A stretch of 64,000 nt of DNA, taken from Bin5 sp965208965 (lineage in GTDB: Bacteria > Chloroflexota > Anaerolineae > Caldilineales > Caldilineaceae). Below, one piece after another: positions 49,992-58,792 of this stretch. The notes under the pieces were generated by a model. It saw only the letters and a list, made by a program, of their open reading frames with translations. It ran no database searches and had not been told where the DNA came from. The stretch lies in contig OZ242384.1 in assembly GCA_965208965.1 (NCBI GenBank), forward strand, positions 1,240,001-1,304,000. The letters are read 5' to 3'. Each line of letters starts with the position of its first letter. The stretch's first letter is position 1. The position numbers and the translations under genes are program-made.

Positions 49992-50504
49992 CTAGGCGGC
50001 AGGGGCGAGAAGCATCACCATGCTGCGGCCTTCAAAACCCGGACGGGATTCGACAACCGCTTCTTCCGCCAACTCTTCCGTCACCCGTTTCATCAGGTCG
50101 AGAGCAATGTCCCGGTGGACGATCTCACGGCCGCGGAAGCGGATGCGCACCCGCACTTTGGCGCCATCTTTCAGGAACTTTCTCGTCTTGTTGAGAACGA
50201 CCTGAATATCATGTTCCCCGGTCTTAGGCCGCAAGCGTACTTCCTTGATCTCGATCTGCTTCTGGGCCTTGCGCGATTCCCGCTCCCGTTTCTGTCTCTC
50301 GTAGAGGTATTTGCCGTAATCCATAAACCGGCAGACCGGCGGATTGGCATTGGGCGCAACTTCTACCAGATCTAGATCTTTCTCCTCGGCGGCCTGCAGG
50401 GCAGTCTGTACCTCCATGATGCCGAGTTGCGTGCCAACTTCATCGATGACCCGCACCTGAGGCGTACGAATCCGGTGATTGATTCGTGTGGTGTTTCTGC
50501 TAAT
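49992..50504 (-). CDS. infC: Translation initiation factor IF-3, AUU start
   Basis: Read from ATT at 50502-50504 the protein has 170 residues: (M)SRNTTRINHRIRTPQVRVIDEVG, the canonical IF-3 N-terminus, then LVEVAPNANPPVCRFMDYGKYLYE, KEVRLRPKTGEHD and RFRGREIVH. A perfect AAGGAG (50512-50517) is spaced 7 bases from the ATT. The first GTG (50454-50456) lacks a ribosome-binding site and would remove the conserved INHRIRTPQ block. IF-3 discriminates against AUU, so the start implies autoregulation as in E. coli. The gene follows its own promoter at 50684-50712. Confidence 0.95.
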   Translation of the reverse strand: MSRNTTRINHRIRTPQVRVIDEVGTQLGIMEVQTALQAAEEKDLDLVEVAPNANPPVCRFMDYGKYLYERQKRERESRKAQKQIEIKEVRLRPKTGEHDIQVVLNKTRKFLKDGAKVRVRIRFRGREIVHRDIALDLMKRVTEELAEEAVVESRPGFEGRSMVMLLAPAA

Positions 50505-50683
50505 TCCTGATCTCCTTTGGGCGTTTTGCCCACAATACCGCAGATGTAGACTCCCTCTCCCCTTTTGCGTAGATTAATCCTTGCGCCCGAATGGTAAGGT
50601 GGTAGCGCAATGAACAACCTGTTTCAAAATGGGGTACGGTCAGAATACATCTGTGGAAAACGATCGCCTGTAAAATCCGTGAG

Positions 50684-50712
50684 AGTATAGCACTACAGAA
50701 ATGTTACGTCAA
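50684..50712 (-). promoter_or_regulatory. Promoter of the infC-rpmI-rplT operon
   Basis: On the minus strand TTGACG (50707-50712) and TATACT (50684-50689) are 17 bases apart. Transcription would start near 50677, leaving a leader of about 170 bases. A small hairpin TGGGC/GCCCA (50518-50532) abuts the Shine-Dalgarno of infC. A partial copy of the 18-base dispersed repeat (GGTGGTAGCGCA) lies near 50599-50610. Confidence 0.75.
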
Positions 50713-50858
50713 ACCCCAAAAAAGGACATGGCCGTGTCCCAATTAGGTGGGCAACTGCTGTCCCGATCGGTATGTCCGGAAGTTGCAGCTGTTCAAAATT
50801 GAATACGATAGGTCGGTGTCCGAACTACAGTTTTCGCGCCTGGCCGCCCCTCCGTAAA

Positions 50859-50904
50859 CAGGTTGCCGCCGGGCGCACGAAGTGATGGAGTCCGCGGCAA
50901 CCTG
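50859..50904 (-). terminator. Inverted repeat downstream of thrS
   Basis: Perfect 11-base arms CAGGTTGCCGC (50859-50869) and GCGGCAACCTG (50894-50904) enclose a 24-base loop, 30 bases after the thrS stop. There is no clear U-tract, so termination is only possible. The rest of 50505-50933 holds the infC promoter and leader. Confidence 0.45.
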
Positions 50905-50933
50905 CCAGCCTGTCGGAACCGGCGCCGGTCTGC

Positions 50934-52748
50934 CTACAGTGTCTTGGCGCGGCTGGCGTTACGCTCGACGACAAGCGAGACGAACTCTGCCGCCGGCATC
51001 CCGTTCTGGCGAGCGCCGTCGCGACGGCGCAGCGAAACGGTCTCTTCTTCCACCTCGCGATCGCCGACGATCAACATATAGGGAACCTTCATACCCTGGG
51101 CCAGGCGGATCTTGTTGTTCATCCGATCGCTGCTCAGGTCGGCGGAAACCCGCGCCCCAGCCTCGGTAAGGCGCTCCTCTATCTGCGTCGCGTATTCATT
51201 GTGAGCCGAAGTAACGGGAATGACCCGCACCTGTTCAGGCGACAGCCAGACCGGAAAGTTGCCGCCGTAATGCTCGATGAGGAAGCCAATCATGCGTTCG
51301 TGCGTGCTCAGCGGCGCCCGGTGAATACACAGCGGGATCTCCTCTTCACCGGCTGCGTTGATATAGGATAGGCCCAACCGTTCCGGCTGCGCGAAGTCGA
51401 CCTGATTGGTGGCTAGGGTGAACTCGCGGCCGATGGCGCTCCAGATCTGCACGTCGATCTTGGGGCCGTAGAAGGCGGCCTCGTCCGGCTCCTCTTCAAA
51501 CGGCACGTTGCCCTCGGTCATCGCCTGGCGCACCATCTCCTCGGTCTGCTCCCAGAGCGAGCGGTTGTCGACGTACTTCTCGCCCAGCTTTCTGGGGTGA
51601 TGCGTGCTCAAACGCATGACAAAGCGCTCGATTTCGAAAAGGTCGAAGTAGTACTTGTACAGATCGACGACCCGCATGAACTCCTCTGCAAACTGCTCCT
51701 GCGTGCAGTAGATATGAGCGTCGTTCATCTGCATCGAACGGACGCGCATCAGCCCGAAAAGCTCCCCGCTCTGTTCATAGCGGTAACAGGTCCCGTACTC
51801 GGCCAGCCGCACGGGCAGTTCGCGGTAGCTGCGCAGCTTGGAGCCGAAAATCTTGTGGTGCATCGGGCAGTTCATCGGCTTTACGTAGTAGGTGACGCCT
51901 TCCATCTCCATCGGCGGGTACATGCTGTCTTTGTAAAAAGCGAGATGTCCGCTGCGCTTGAAGAGGTCCTCCTTGGTCAGATGAGGCGTGCGCACCCGGT
52001 CGTAGCCGGCAGCCTCTTCGGTCTCTTTGGCCAGGCGTTCGAGCTCTTCAATGATAGTGGCGCCGCGCGGCAGCCAGAGAGGCAGACCCGGCCCGACCTC
52101 CTCTTCGAAAATAAAGAGCTCCAGTTCGCGGCCCAGCTTACGATGATCCCGCTTCTTGGCCTCTTCGAGTTGATCGAGGTGTTTCCTCAACTCTTTGCGG
52201 TTGCGCCAGGCCGTGCCGTAGATGCGCTGCAGCATGGGGTTCTTCTCGTCCCCCCGCCAGTAGGCGCCGGCGACGCTGAGAAGCTGAAAGCCGTCGGCGA
52301 CGATTTGGCCGGTGTGCTCCACGTGGGGTCCCCGGCACAGGTCTTCGAATGTATCGTGCTTGTAGGTGCTGATGACCGGTTTTTCATCGGCCTCGTTGCC
52401 GTATTCGTCGATTTCGCCTTGGGCCAGGCCGTCGATCAGCTCTAACTTGTAGGGCTGGTCGGCGAAAAGCTGGCGGGCCTCGGTGTCGCTGACCTCGCGG
52501 TAGGCAAACTGGTGCTTGCCGCCGATAATCTGGCGCATGCGCTTCTCGATCGTTTTCAGGTCGTCCGGCCGGAAGGTGCGCGGGGAGCCGTCCTGGTCGA
52601 GGCCGAGATCGAAGTCGTAATAGAAGCCGGTCTCGATCGGAGGTCCGATCGCATACTTGGCTTCGGGATAGAGTTCCAGCACCGCCTGCGCCATGACGTG
52701 GGCTGCGCTATGGCGAATTTTATACAGGCCATCAATTTTACTAGCCAT
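50934..52748 (-). CDS. thrS: Threonyl-tRNA synthetase without TGS domain
   Basis: The 604-residue protein starts MASKIDGLYKIRHSAAHVMA, directly at the editing (SAD) domain with the HxxxH metal pair HSAAH and the CRGPHVEHTG motif. The class II core follows: motif 2 around CYRYEQSGELFGLMRVRSMQMNDAH, the zinc ligand in KPMNCPMHHKIF, motif 3 IHRAPLSTHERMIGFLIEHY, and an anticodon-binding domain to LRRRDGARQNG. The ~60-residue N-terminal TGS domain of E. coli ThrRS is missing; no in-frame start upstream can supply it. It charges tRNA-Thr and edits Ser-tRNA-Thr. No T-box is seen in the 118-bp upstream gap. Confidence 0.97.
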   Translation of the reverse strand: MASKIDGLYKIRHSAAHVMAQAVLELYPEAKYAIGPPIETGFYYDFDLGLDQDGSPRTFRPDDLKTIEKRMRQIIGGKHQFAYREVSDTEARQLFADQPYKLELIDGLAQGEIDEYGNEADEKPVISTYKHDTFEDLCRGPHVEHTGQIVADGFQLLSVAGAYWRGDEKNPMLQRIYGTAWRNRKELRKHLDQLEEAKKRDHRKLGRELELFIFEEEVGPGLPLWLPRGATIIEELERLAKETEEAAGYDRVRTPHLTKEDLFKRSGHLAFYKDSMYPPMEMEGVTYYVKPMNCPMHHKIFGSKLRSYRELPVRLAEYGTCYRYEQSGELFGLMRVRSMQMNDAHIYCTQEQFAEEFMRVVDLYKYYFDLFEIERFVMRLSTHHPRKLGEKYVDNRSLWEQTEEMVRQAMTEGNVPFEEEPDEAAFYGPKIDVQIWSAIGREFTLATNQVDFAQPERLGLSYINAAGEEEIPLCIHRAPLSTHERMIGFLIEHYGGNFPVWLSPEQVRVIPVTSAHNEYATQIEERLTEAGARVSADLSSDRMNNKIRLAQGMKVPYMLIVGDREVEEETVSLRRRDGARQNGMPAAEFVSLVVERNASRAKTL

Positions 52749-52785
52749 CTCCGTTGCTCCTGTGAACTTCAGTGGACGTGGTACC

Positions 52786-52803
52786 ATGCGCTACCACTTC
52801 GTC
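52786..52803 (-). repeat. 18-base dispersed repeat, intergenic copy upstream of thrS
   Basis: ATGCGCTACCACTTCGTC is the reverse complement of the element at 25814-25831 with two changes. It lies in the thrS leader region. Confidence 0.5.
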
Positions 52804-52866
52804 TTCTGGGAACGAAGTGAATTTGGGCCCGTGGGTGGTAAGGCCATGGGCCGCTGGGGTTCGCCA

Positions 52867-54114
52867 CTAGCCACTATGAGTCAACCACGCAGCGCTCCAC
52901 CAGGTAAGGTAGAGCAACTGCTGCATCCCCTTTACCAGCGGTAATGGGTCGATCCATTCGCTCAGACGGTGGGCGTCGCCGCCATCGGTAAGGCCCACAC
53001 AGACGGCTGGAATGTTACGGCTGAGGGGCACATTGGCGTCGGTGCTGCTGATGCGCCCATCGCTGCGTTCTTTAACGCCGAGCTCCTGCAGGATCGTGGA
53101 AGCGGCCTGTACGAGTGGATGGCGAAAAGGGAGCCCGCCGGCTGGCCGATTGCCGATCTGTTCGTGGCGTAGAGTCAGGCCGTCATTATGCGCGCGGTGC
53201 GCCTGCGCGTGGCGCTCTACTATCTGTCCGATCTGCTCGTCCAACCAGGCGAGGGTTTCGGGTGATTCGCTGCGCAGGTCCAGCTCCATCCACGCCTTCT
53301 GGGCGATGGAATTGACGGAAGTGCCGCCGCCGATGCGGCCGATATTGAAGGTGGTACGCGGTGTCTGGGGAACCTGCAGTTTAACGAGGTCCCTCGCCAG
53401 GAGTACCAGTCCGTGAACAGCGCTGGCTGCGCCGAAATCACCCCAGCTGTGGCCCCCCGGCGCGGCGGCGGATGTACGATAACGCCGCGCGCCCAGCGCT
53501 TGGTGGACGATGCGGCCCAGGCCCATGCCTTCGAGCACGATCACAGCGCCGAGGGCGCCGCGCCCGTTGCGGGAAGGATCGGCGCTACTGTTTGCCCCGT
53601 TCGCTTCCGCGGCCAGTCGATCCACGACCCGGCGCATGCCGCGCAGATCGCCCACGCCCTCTTCCATCGAATTGGCGACCAGCCAGATGTCCACGGGCGG
53701 CGGGGCGAGTTGCGTCAAGGTTTCGGCCAAAGTGAGCAGGCCGGCGACGCCGGTCGAATTGTCGCCGATGCCCGGCCCACGGATCAGTCCATTGTCCAGA
53801 CGGCGCAGGCGCAGGTCGGTCTCAGACGGAAAGACGGTATCGGTGTGGGCAGATACGAGCAGGGCGGGCTGACCCTGCGCCTGCGGGCCGCGAACGCGGC
53901 CATAAACATTGCCCAACCGGTCCCGCGCCACATTGGCCAGGCCGATGGCCTGCATACGGCTCTCGATCCACGCGGCCCGCTCGGTTTCGGCGCCGGTCGG
54001 GGCGGGTATCTGCTGGACGGCGATGCAGAGGTCGATAAGTTGCTCAAGCCGGCCGGCGTAGGCTGCGGCTGCGGCCTGCACTGCGCTTCCGTGGGAGAGC
54101 CCATCAATCAACAT
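52867..54114 (-). CDS. M20-family metallopeptidase
   Basis: The 415-residue enzyme has the M20 pattern: LLVSAHTDTVFP (metal His and catalytic-site Asp), GPGIGDNSTGVAGLLTLAE (bridging Asp), VANSMEEGVGDLRG (general-base Glu followed by metal Glu), the dimerisation domain with GGHSWGDFGAASAVHGL, and a C-terminal SSTDANVPLSRNIPAVCVGLTDGGDAHRLSEW with the last His ligand. Members hydrolyse small peptides or acyl-amino acids. The ATG at 54112-54114 is preferred. It is co-directional with thrS but separated by 118 bases. Confidence 0.88.
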   Translation of the reverse strand: MLIDGLSHGSAVQAAAAAYAGRLEQLIDLCIAVQQIPAPTGAETERAAWIESRMQAIGLANVARDRLGNVYGRVRGPQAQGQPALLVSAHTDTVFPSETDLRLRRLDNGLIRGPGIGDNSTGVAGLLTLAETLTQLAPPPVDIWLVANSMEEGVGDLRGMRRVVDRLAAEANGANSSADPSRNGRGALGAVIVLEGMGLGRIVHQALGARRYRTSAAAPGGHSWGDFGAASAVHGLVLLARDLVKLQVPQTPRTTFNIGRIGGGTSVNSIAQKAWMELDLRSESPETLAWLDEQIGQIVERHAQAHRAHNDGLTLRHEQIGNRPAGGLPFRHPLVQAASTILQELGVKERSDGRISSTDANVPLSRNIPAVCVGLTDGGDAHRLSEWIDPLPLVKGMQQLLYLTWWSAAWLTHSG

Positions 54115-54164
54115 GAAACACCTGTAACAACTGCTATGTGCGTCGCTGCCCGCACACAATCCAA

Positions 54165-54204
54165 AGAAGAACAGGGGCGCCCAGTGGAGCGCCCCTGTTC
54201 TTCT
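54165..54204 (-). terminator. Terminator of the Cache-domain lipoprotein gene
   Basis: Perfect 16-base arms AGAAGAACAGGGGCGC (54165-54180) and GCGCCCCTGTTCTTCT (54189-54204) with an 8-base loop lie 38 bases after the stop. A TTCTTCTTTGG run on the minus strand gives a usable U-rich tail. Confidence 0.85.
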
Positions 54205-54241
54205 GGCTTGTCACTGCGCCCAGAGGGCACCCATCGAGAGT

Positions 54242-55180
54242 CTATTCATACCAGCCGGAGCCAATGAGCAGGCCATCGTGGCGCACGGCCCAGGCGTGCT
54301 TGGTCTGCTCGACGCCGGTGGCAGGGTTGAGGAACACATAGTGTACCCACAGTCCCTCCGCGGTCGCTTCCAGCATGTCGGTGCCGAAATGATAGCCGGT
54401 GGAGTCCAGGCCCAACTCTTCCTTCAGGTCCATACCCAGCAGATCCGGGTTGGCGTGGGCGATTAACTGATCATTCTCGTCGAAGATGTAGATATACCAT
54501 TCCCCATCCACGCTTTCCGGCGTGTTGTAATGGGCCACGGTTGCTTCCCGGCCGTGCGCCTTATAGTAGCGAAGCGCACGGTCGACAAACGCAACCGTGT
54601 ACTCAGCAGGTTCGGCCTTGGTTACGCCCAGCCCCAGAGTCGGGAGCACCTGATACCAGCCGGAGGCGAAGATCAACCCATCGTGACGCACTGCCCAAGT
54701 ATGCTTGTACTCCTGGTTGCCGGTGACAGGGTTGAGGAAGATATAATCGACCCATTTCCCCTCCTCAGTGGCGCCGGCAATCGCTTCGCCATGCCGGTAG
54801 CCGGTGATATCCACACCCGTAGGGCCCAACAGGTTCTCGCCCAGAAAGTCGGGATTCGGGTGGGCGATCATGTCACCGTTCTCATCGAAGATGAAGACAT
54901 ACCACTCGCCGTCCACGTTTTCCGGAGATTTGTAGTATTCGACGGTGGCTTCCCGGCCCTTGGCTTCGTAAATCCGCAGGGCTTTCTCTACCATGGCCAC
55001 CGTGTAGCCCGGACGATCGGCCTTAGAAACCCGCCAGCTTGACTTCGTGTCGAAACGATCCATTCGCGAATAACCGTCCATGTGCGAATGATATTTCATC
55101 CAGTGATGACAGCCTGACAGGAATATGGAGGCGGCCATCAGCACGGCTACCAATTTACTTACAGACAGATGACTGCGCAT
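54242..55180 (-). CDS. Lipoprotein with two tandem single-Cache-type domains
   Basis: The 312-residue protein starts at the ATG behind GGAGGAAGATA and has a signal peptide ending in the lipobox LSGC. Two homologous domains follow (about residues 58-175 and 188-312). Each runs YTVA.V..ALR.Y.A.GREATV..Y..PE.VDGEWY..IFDEN, then IAH.NPD.LG, TGY.. and THAWAVRHDGL.GSGWY-type motifs, as in sCache_2 sensors. It lacks any cytoplasmic signalling domain, so it is probably an extracytoplasmic ligand-binding protein that works with a separate partner. A large inverted repeat lies upstream at 55261-55306. Confidence 0.82.
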   Translation of the reverse strand: MRSHLSVSKLVAVLMAASIFLSGCHHWMKYHSHMDGYSRMDRFDTKSSWRVSKADRPGYTVAMVEKALRIYEAKGREATVEYYKSPENVDGEWYVFIFDENGDMIAHPNPDFLGENLLGPTGVDITGYRHGEAIAGATEEGKWVDYIFLNPVTGNQEYKHTWAVRHDGLIFASGWYQVLPTLGLGVTKAEPAEYTVAFVDRALRYYKAHGREATVAHYNTPESVDGEWYIYIFDENDQLIAHANPDLLGMDLKEELGLDSTGYHFGTDMLEATAEGLWVHYVFLNPATGVEQTKHAWAVRHDGLLIGSGWYE

Positions 55181-55260
55181 TATCTTCCTCCTGTAGCGCT
55201 CTTCTTTGAGAGCCGATGCCACTCGGCCAAGCAGTTAAACATGCAAATTTCATAGAAATA

Positions 55261-55306
55261 TACCGAACATACCTACACCGAGCCATCAAGTGAGGTGTGT
55301 TCGGTA
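55261..55306. promoter_or_regulatory. Large inverted repeat upstream of the Cache lipoprotein
   Basis: Arms TACCGAACATACCT (55261-55274) and AGGTGTGTTCGGTA (55293-55306) pair with one G-T. It lies 80-126 bases before the start codon and may be an operator or leader hairpin. Nothing else is recognisable in 55181-55537 apart from overlapping repeats CCGAAC/GTTCGG and GCCGTTG/CAACGGC at 55508-55532, just past tRNA-Val. Confidence 0.6.
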
Positions 55307-55536
55307 CGGGGAAAAATACTCGCTCTCCACCTTATAACTCCCGAGCGAAGAGGGTCAAGCATATACCCTGGTCGAAAGAGGCCCTTATGCTTCATGGGCA
55401 CCACCACTTTCGCCCTTAACGCGAAACCTGCCCGAATTGGGCCCGGTCGCGGCCGATATGCCGCGTCACCGCCAGATGTCCAGAATAAAAGGACCGGCGA
55501 CAATCTGCCGAACGCCGTTGTTCGGCAACGGCTAAG

Positions 55537-55611
<75 letters not shown>

Positions 55612-55626
55612 GGATATCAGAATTCA

Positions 55627-55655
55627 ACTATAGCACACGGCAAGGGCAGCAACAA
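55627..55655 (-). promoter_or_regulatory. Promoter of tRNA-Val
   Basis: TTGTTG (55650-55655) and TATAGT (55627-55632) on the minus strand are 17 bases apart, about 16 bases before the mature 5' end. Confidence 0.65.
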
Positions 55656-55865
55656 ATTCAGGCAGGGCGGCGCAGTTCGGCGTTACGGGATGGGCTGAGG
55701 GCGTGAGCATGCGGCCTCGCCACTGTCGCTGGCCGCGGTTGACAGAGGCGCTGACTGGATACCATATGCCAGTTCATCAGATTGCGGCCAGATTGTCGGA
55801 GCGCCGGCGCCTGCAACAGGGTGATCGTCAAGGGAAAACTATGCTGGGCCCATGGTATTCTGGTG

Positions 55866-55914
55866 TATAATGGCAAGACCTCAGTGGTTCGTGGCAAGGA
55901 GCTCCACGAACCAC
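55866..55914 (+). promoter_or_regulatory. -10 box and inverted repeat upstream of the 2-hydroxyacid dehydrogenase
   Basis: TATAAT at 55866-55871 is followed by perfect 11-base arms GTGGTTCGTGG (55884-55894) and CCACGAACCAC (55904-55914), so the repeat lies in the first 40 bases of the expected transcript. The -35 is poor. The rest of 55612-55865 shows no gene. Confidence 0.55.
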
Positions 55915-55959
55915 GATTCACTTTTCACGGCAGCATCCAGCCTAACGACGGAGAGCACA

Positions 55960-56910
55960 ATGAAAGTTCTGTTAACAGCGCAGTGGGTCATAGGATTTGT
56001 GGATGGTTTCCGGGGCGACTTTCCGCAGGTGGAGTTTGTGTTTGCGGAGACGGCCGAGGATATCGCGGCGAAGGCCGCCGACGCGGAAGCCGCCATCGGC
56101 CCGATGAACAGCAGCCAGTTGCAGGCCGCGCCCAACCTGCGCTGGATCCAGTCGTCCAGCGCAGGCGTGGAATGGATGCGCAACGCGCCGGAACTGGCGG
56201 AGCGGGATATTACCGTCTGCAATACGCGAGGCGCGCACGCCGCGACGATTGCAGAGCATACGATGGGTATGCTGGTTTTCCTCACGCGCCAGTTTGGTCC
56301 CCTCTATAAGAAGCAGCAACGGCACGAGTGGGGCGTCCCCGAGGGTGCCCGGCTGGTCGGTCTCGTCGGTTTGAAAATGGGCATCATCGGCTTGGGGAAT
56401 ATCGGCCGTGAGATCGCGAAACGGGCCGCGGGATTCGAGATGGACGTTATCGCTGTCGACGTCAATCCCGTGGAGAAGCCGGACTATGTCTCCGACCTGC
56501 AGCTGATGGACGGTATGCCGGCGCTGTTGCGGGAATCCGACGTGGTGGTGGTGACGGTCCCGATCACTGCCGAGACGCGGGGCATGATCGGGCCGGACGA
56601 GCTGGCCCTCCTGCAACCGGAGGCCTACTTCATCGTTATCTCACGCGGGGGTATCATCCATGAACCGACTCTGATCCGGATGTTGGAGGAGGACAAGCTG
56701 GCCGGCGCCGCGCTCGATGTAGCCGCCACAGAACCGCTGCCGGCGGATGACCCACTGTGGGACGCGCCCAACCTGCTCATCACGCCGCACAGTTCCCCCT
56801 CTTCGGTCCAGACCTCGGCCAATGTCGGGCGCATTGTGAGCGCCAACTTGAGGCGCTTTCTGAATGGCGAGCCGCTGCAGAATACGGTCGGAATCAAACG
56901 CGGCTATTGA
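55960..56910 (+). CDS. D-isomer specific 2-hydroxyacid dehydrogenase
   Basis: The 316-residue protein has the Rossmann motif MGIIGLGNIGREIAKRAAGF and the catalytic Arg in VISRGGIIHEPTL, Glu in DVAATEPLP and His in ITPHSSPSS. It reduces a 2-keto acid or oxidises a D-2-hydroxy acid with NAD(P). The ATG at 55960 follows GGAG. It leads a catabolic set with the ThDP enzyme and Gfo/Idh gene downstream. Confidence 0.92.
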   Translation: MKVLLTAQWVIGFVDGFRGDFPQVEFVFAETAEDIAAKAADAEAAIGPMNSSQLQAAPNLRWIQSSSAGVEWMRNAPELAERDITVCNTRGAHAATIAEHTMGMLVFLTRQFGPLYKKQQRHEWGVPEGARLVGLVGLKMGIIGLGNIGREIAKRAAGFEMDVIAVDVNPVEKPDYVSDLQLMDGMPALLRESDVVVVTVPITAETRGMIGPDELALLQPEAYFIVISRGGIIHEPTLIRMLEEDKLAGAALDVAATEPLPADDPLWDAPNLLITPHSSPSSVQTSANVGRIVSANLRRFLNGEPLQNTVGIKRGY

Positions 56911-57047
56911 TGTACGTTTACATGGAAAACGCGCTTTCCCCGAACTTCCTTTTGCCCAAGTGCGGGCGCCAGTCCCGCTATCCCAGGGTGGGGCCTTTGC
57001 GAAACATCCTGGCGCCAGAATGAATCCACACATAAGGAGACCATAGC

Positions 57048-58682
57048 ATGCAAGTCGTTGATGCAATCGCCCACTGCCTCAAGGAGGAGGGCACCGAGAT
57101 CCTGTTCGCGTATCCGGTTAACTATCTCATCGAATCCGCGGCCGAACTGGACATCCGCACAATCATCGTGCGCCAGGAGCGCATCGGTCTGCACATGGCG
57201 GACGCCATCAGCCGCTTGAGTTCGGGCGACAAGATCGGCGTCTTCTGCATGCAGTCCGGCCCCGGTTCTGAAAACGCCTACGGCGGTGTAGCCCAGGCCT
57301 TCGGCGACTCCTCCCCAATCGTCGTCCTGCCCGGCGGCTATGCCCGGCCGATCAACCAGGTACAGCCCAACTTCAACTCCGCCCAGAGCTACGCCCCTGT
57401 CACCAAATCAAGCGAACAGCTGATCATGCCGGAGATGACCGCCGACGCGATACGGCGGGCGTTCCAAGCGGTGCGCAGCGGCCGACCGCGACCGGCCCTG
57501 GTGGAGATCCCGGCGGATATCGCCTCCGCCGAGGTCGAAGATTTCAGTTATACACCGGTCAAACGGCTGCGCTACGGGCCGGACCCGGCCGATGTGGAAC
57601 GGGCCGCGGATATGCTGGTGGCGGCGGAACGGCCGGTGATATATGCCGGCCAGGGTGTCCACTACGCCAAGGGGTGGGATGCTCTGAAGGAGCTGGCCGA
57701 GTTGCTGGAAGCTCCCGTGACGACTACCCTGAACGGCAAGAGCGCCTTCCCCGAAACACATCCTTTGAGCCTCGGCTCGGCCAACCGCTCCCACGCCAAG
57801 GCAGTTGCGGACTTCCTCAATGACGCCGACGTGATCTTCGGCATCGGCTGCAGTTTCAGCATCACCAGCTTCGGCGTTCGCATGCCGGCCGGCAAGACGA
57901 TTATCCACGCCACCCTGGACCCGGCCGACGTCAACAAAGACGTCGTCAGCCAGCACGCTCTCGTCGGCGACGCCGATCTGACGCTGCGGGCGTTGATTGC
58001 CGCTGTGTCGGATCGGCTGGGCGGACAGCCGCGCGGCCGCCAGGCCGGCGTCGCCGCCAGGATCGCCGAGATCAACGGCAAGTGGGAGGCCGACTGGGCG
58101 GCCAAGCTCAACAGCGACGAAGCGCCTCTCTCGCCCTACCGGGTGATTCGCGACCTCTACGACAGCGTTGATGTGGCCAACACGATCATCACGCATGATG
58201 CCGGCAGCCCGCGCGATCAGCTGTCGCCCTTCTGGAAATCCATAACACCGCTCTCCTATATCGGCTGGGGCAAGACAACACAGTTGGGCTACGGGCTGGG
58301 CCTGGCGATGGGCGCCAAACTGGCCTGCCCGGACAAACTCTGCATCAACGTGTGGGGCGACGCCGCCATCGGCTTCACCGGCATGGACTTCGAAACCGCG
58401 GTGCGGGAGCGCATCCCCATCCTGTCGGTCCTGTTCAACAACTTCTCGATGGCGATCGAAATTCCAATCATGCCGGTCTCTCAGGAGAAATACGGCGCCA
58501 CCGATATCTCCGGCAACTACGCCAAAATGGCCGAGGCGTTCGGCGGCTATGGCGAGAGAATCGAGACGCCGGACCAGATCATCCCCGCGATAGAGCGCGG
58601 CATCCGCAAGACGGAAGAGGGCGTGCCCGCGCTTCTGGAGTTCATCACCGCGAAGGAGACGGAGATACCGCAGCATATGTAA
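57048..58682 (+). CDS. ThDP-dependent enzyme, acetolactate-synthase-like
   Basis: The 544-residue protein has the three ThDP domains: Pyr domain with the activating Glu in VRQERIGLHMADA and GPGSENAYGGVAQAF, a central domain with VIYAGQGVHYAKGWD, and the PP domain with GLGLAMGAKLACPD and the metal motif GDAAIGFTGMDFETAVRERIPILSVLFNN. Substrate could be a 2-keto acid; the family includes acetolactate synthase, oxalyl-CoA and sulfopyruvate decarboxylases. AAGGAG precedes the ATG. It lies between a 2-hydroxyacid dehydrogenase and a Gfo/Idh gene, so a shared pathway is likely. Confidence 0.9.
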   Translation: MQVVDAIAHCLKEEGTEILFAYPVNYLIESAAELDIRTIIVRQERIGLHMADAISRLSSGDKIGVFCMQSGPGSENAYGGVAQAFGDSSPIVVLPGGYARPINQVQPNFNSAQSYAPVTKSSEQLIMPEMTADAIRRAFQAVRSGRPRPALVEIPADIASAEVEDFSYTPVKRLRYGPDPADVERAADMLVAAERPVIYAGQGVHYAKGWDALKELAELLEAPVTTTLNGKSAFPETHPLSLGSANRSHAKAVADFLNDADVIFGIGCSFSITSFGVRMPAGKTIIHATLDPADVNKDVVSQHALVGDADLTLRALIAAVSDRLGGQPRGRQAGVAARIAEINGKWEADWAAKLNSDEAPLSPYRVIRDLYDSVDVANTIITHDAGSPRDQLSPFWKSITPLSYIGWGKTTQLGYGLGLAMGAKLACPDKLCINVWGDAAIGFTGMDFETAVRERIPILSVLFNNFSMAIEIPIMPVSQEKYGATDISGNYAKMAEAFGGYGERIETPDQIIPAIERGIRKTEEGVPALLEFITAKETEIPQHM

Positions 58683-58730
58683 CGGCAGTGGTTAGCAGTC
58701 GGTGAACTGTGGATAGCAAATAAGGACTGT

Positions 58731-58771
58731 GGCAGGTTGCCGGTACTTTGTCTGGGTACCGGTCACCTGCC
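58731..58771. promoter_or_regulatory. Long inverted repeat upstream of the Gfo/Idh gene
   Basis: Arms GGCAGGTTGCCGGTAC (58731-58746) and GTACCGGTCACCTGCC (58756-58771) match with two mismatches. It begins 49 bases after the ThDP gene and ends 21 bases before the next start. It could attenuate transcription or bind a regulator. Confidence 0.6.
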
Positions 58772-58792
58772 AGTGCATTCGAGGACGGACCG

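Noticed and set aside
49992..50456. infC starting at the GTG at 50456
   Set aside because: No ribosome-binding site and loss of the conserved N-terminal block, whereas ATT at 50504 has a perfect site at ideal spacing.
52749..52866. T-box riboswitch upstream of thrS
   Set aside because: The spacer is only 118 bases and shows neither a specifier stem nor the conserved T-box sequence.
54563..54580. Further copy of the 18-base dispersed repeat
   Set aside because: Only about ten bases match and the segment encodes conserved residues of the duplicated Cache domain.
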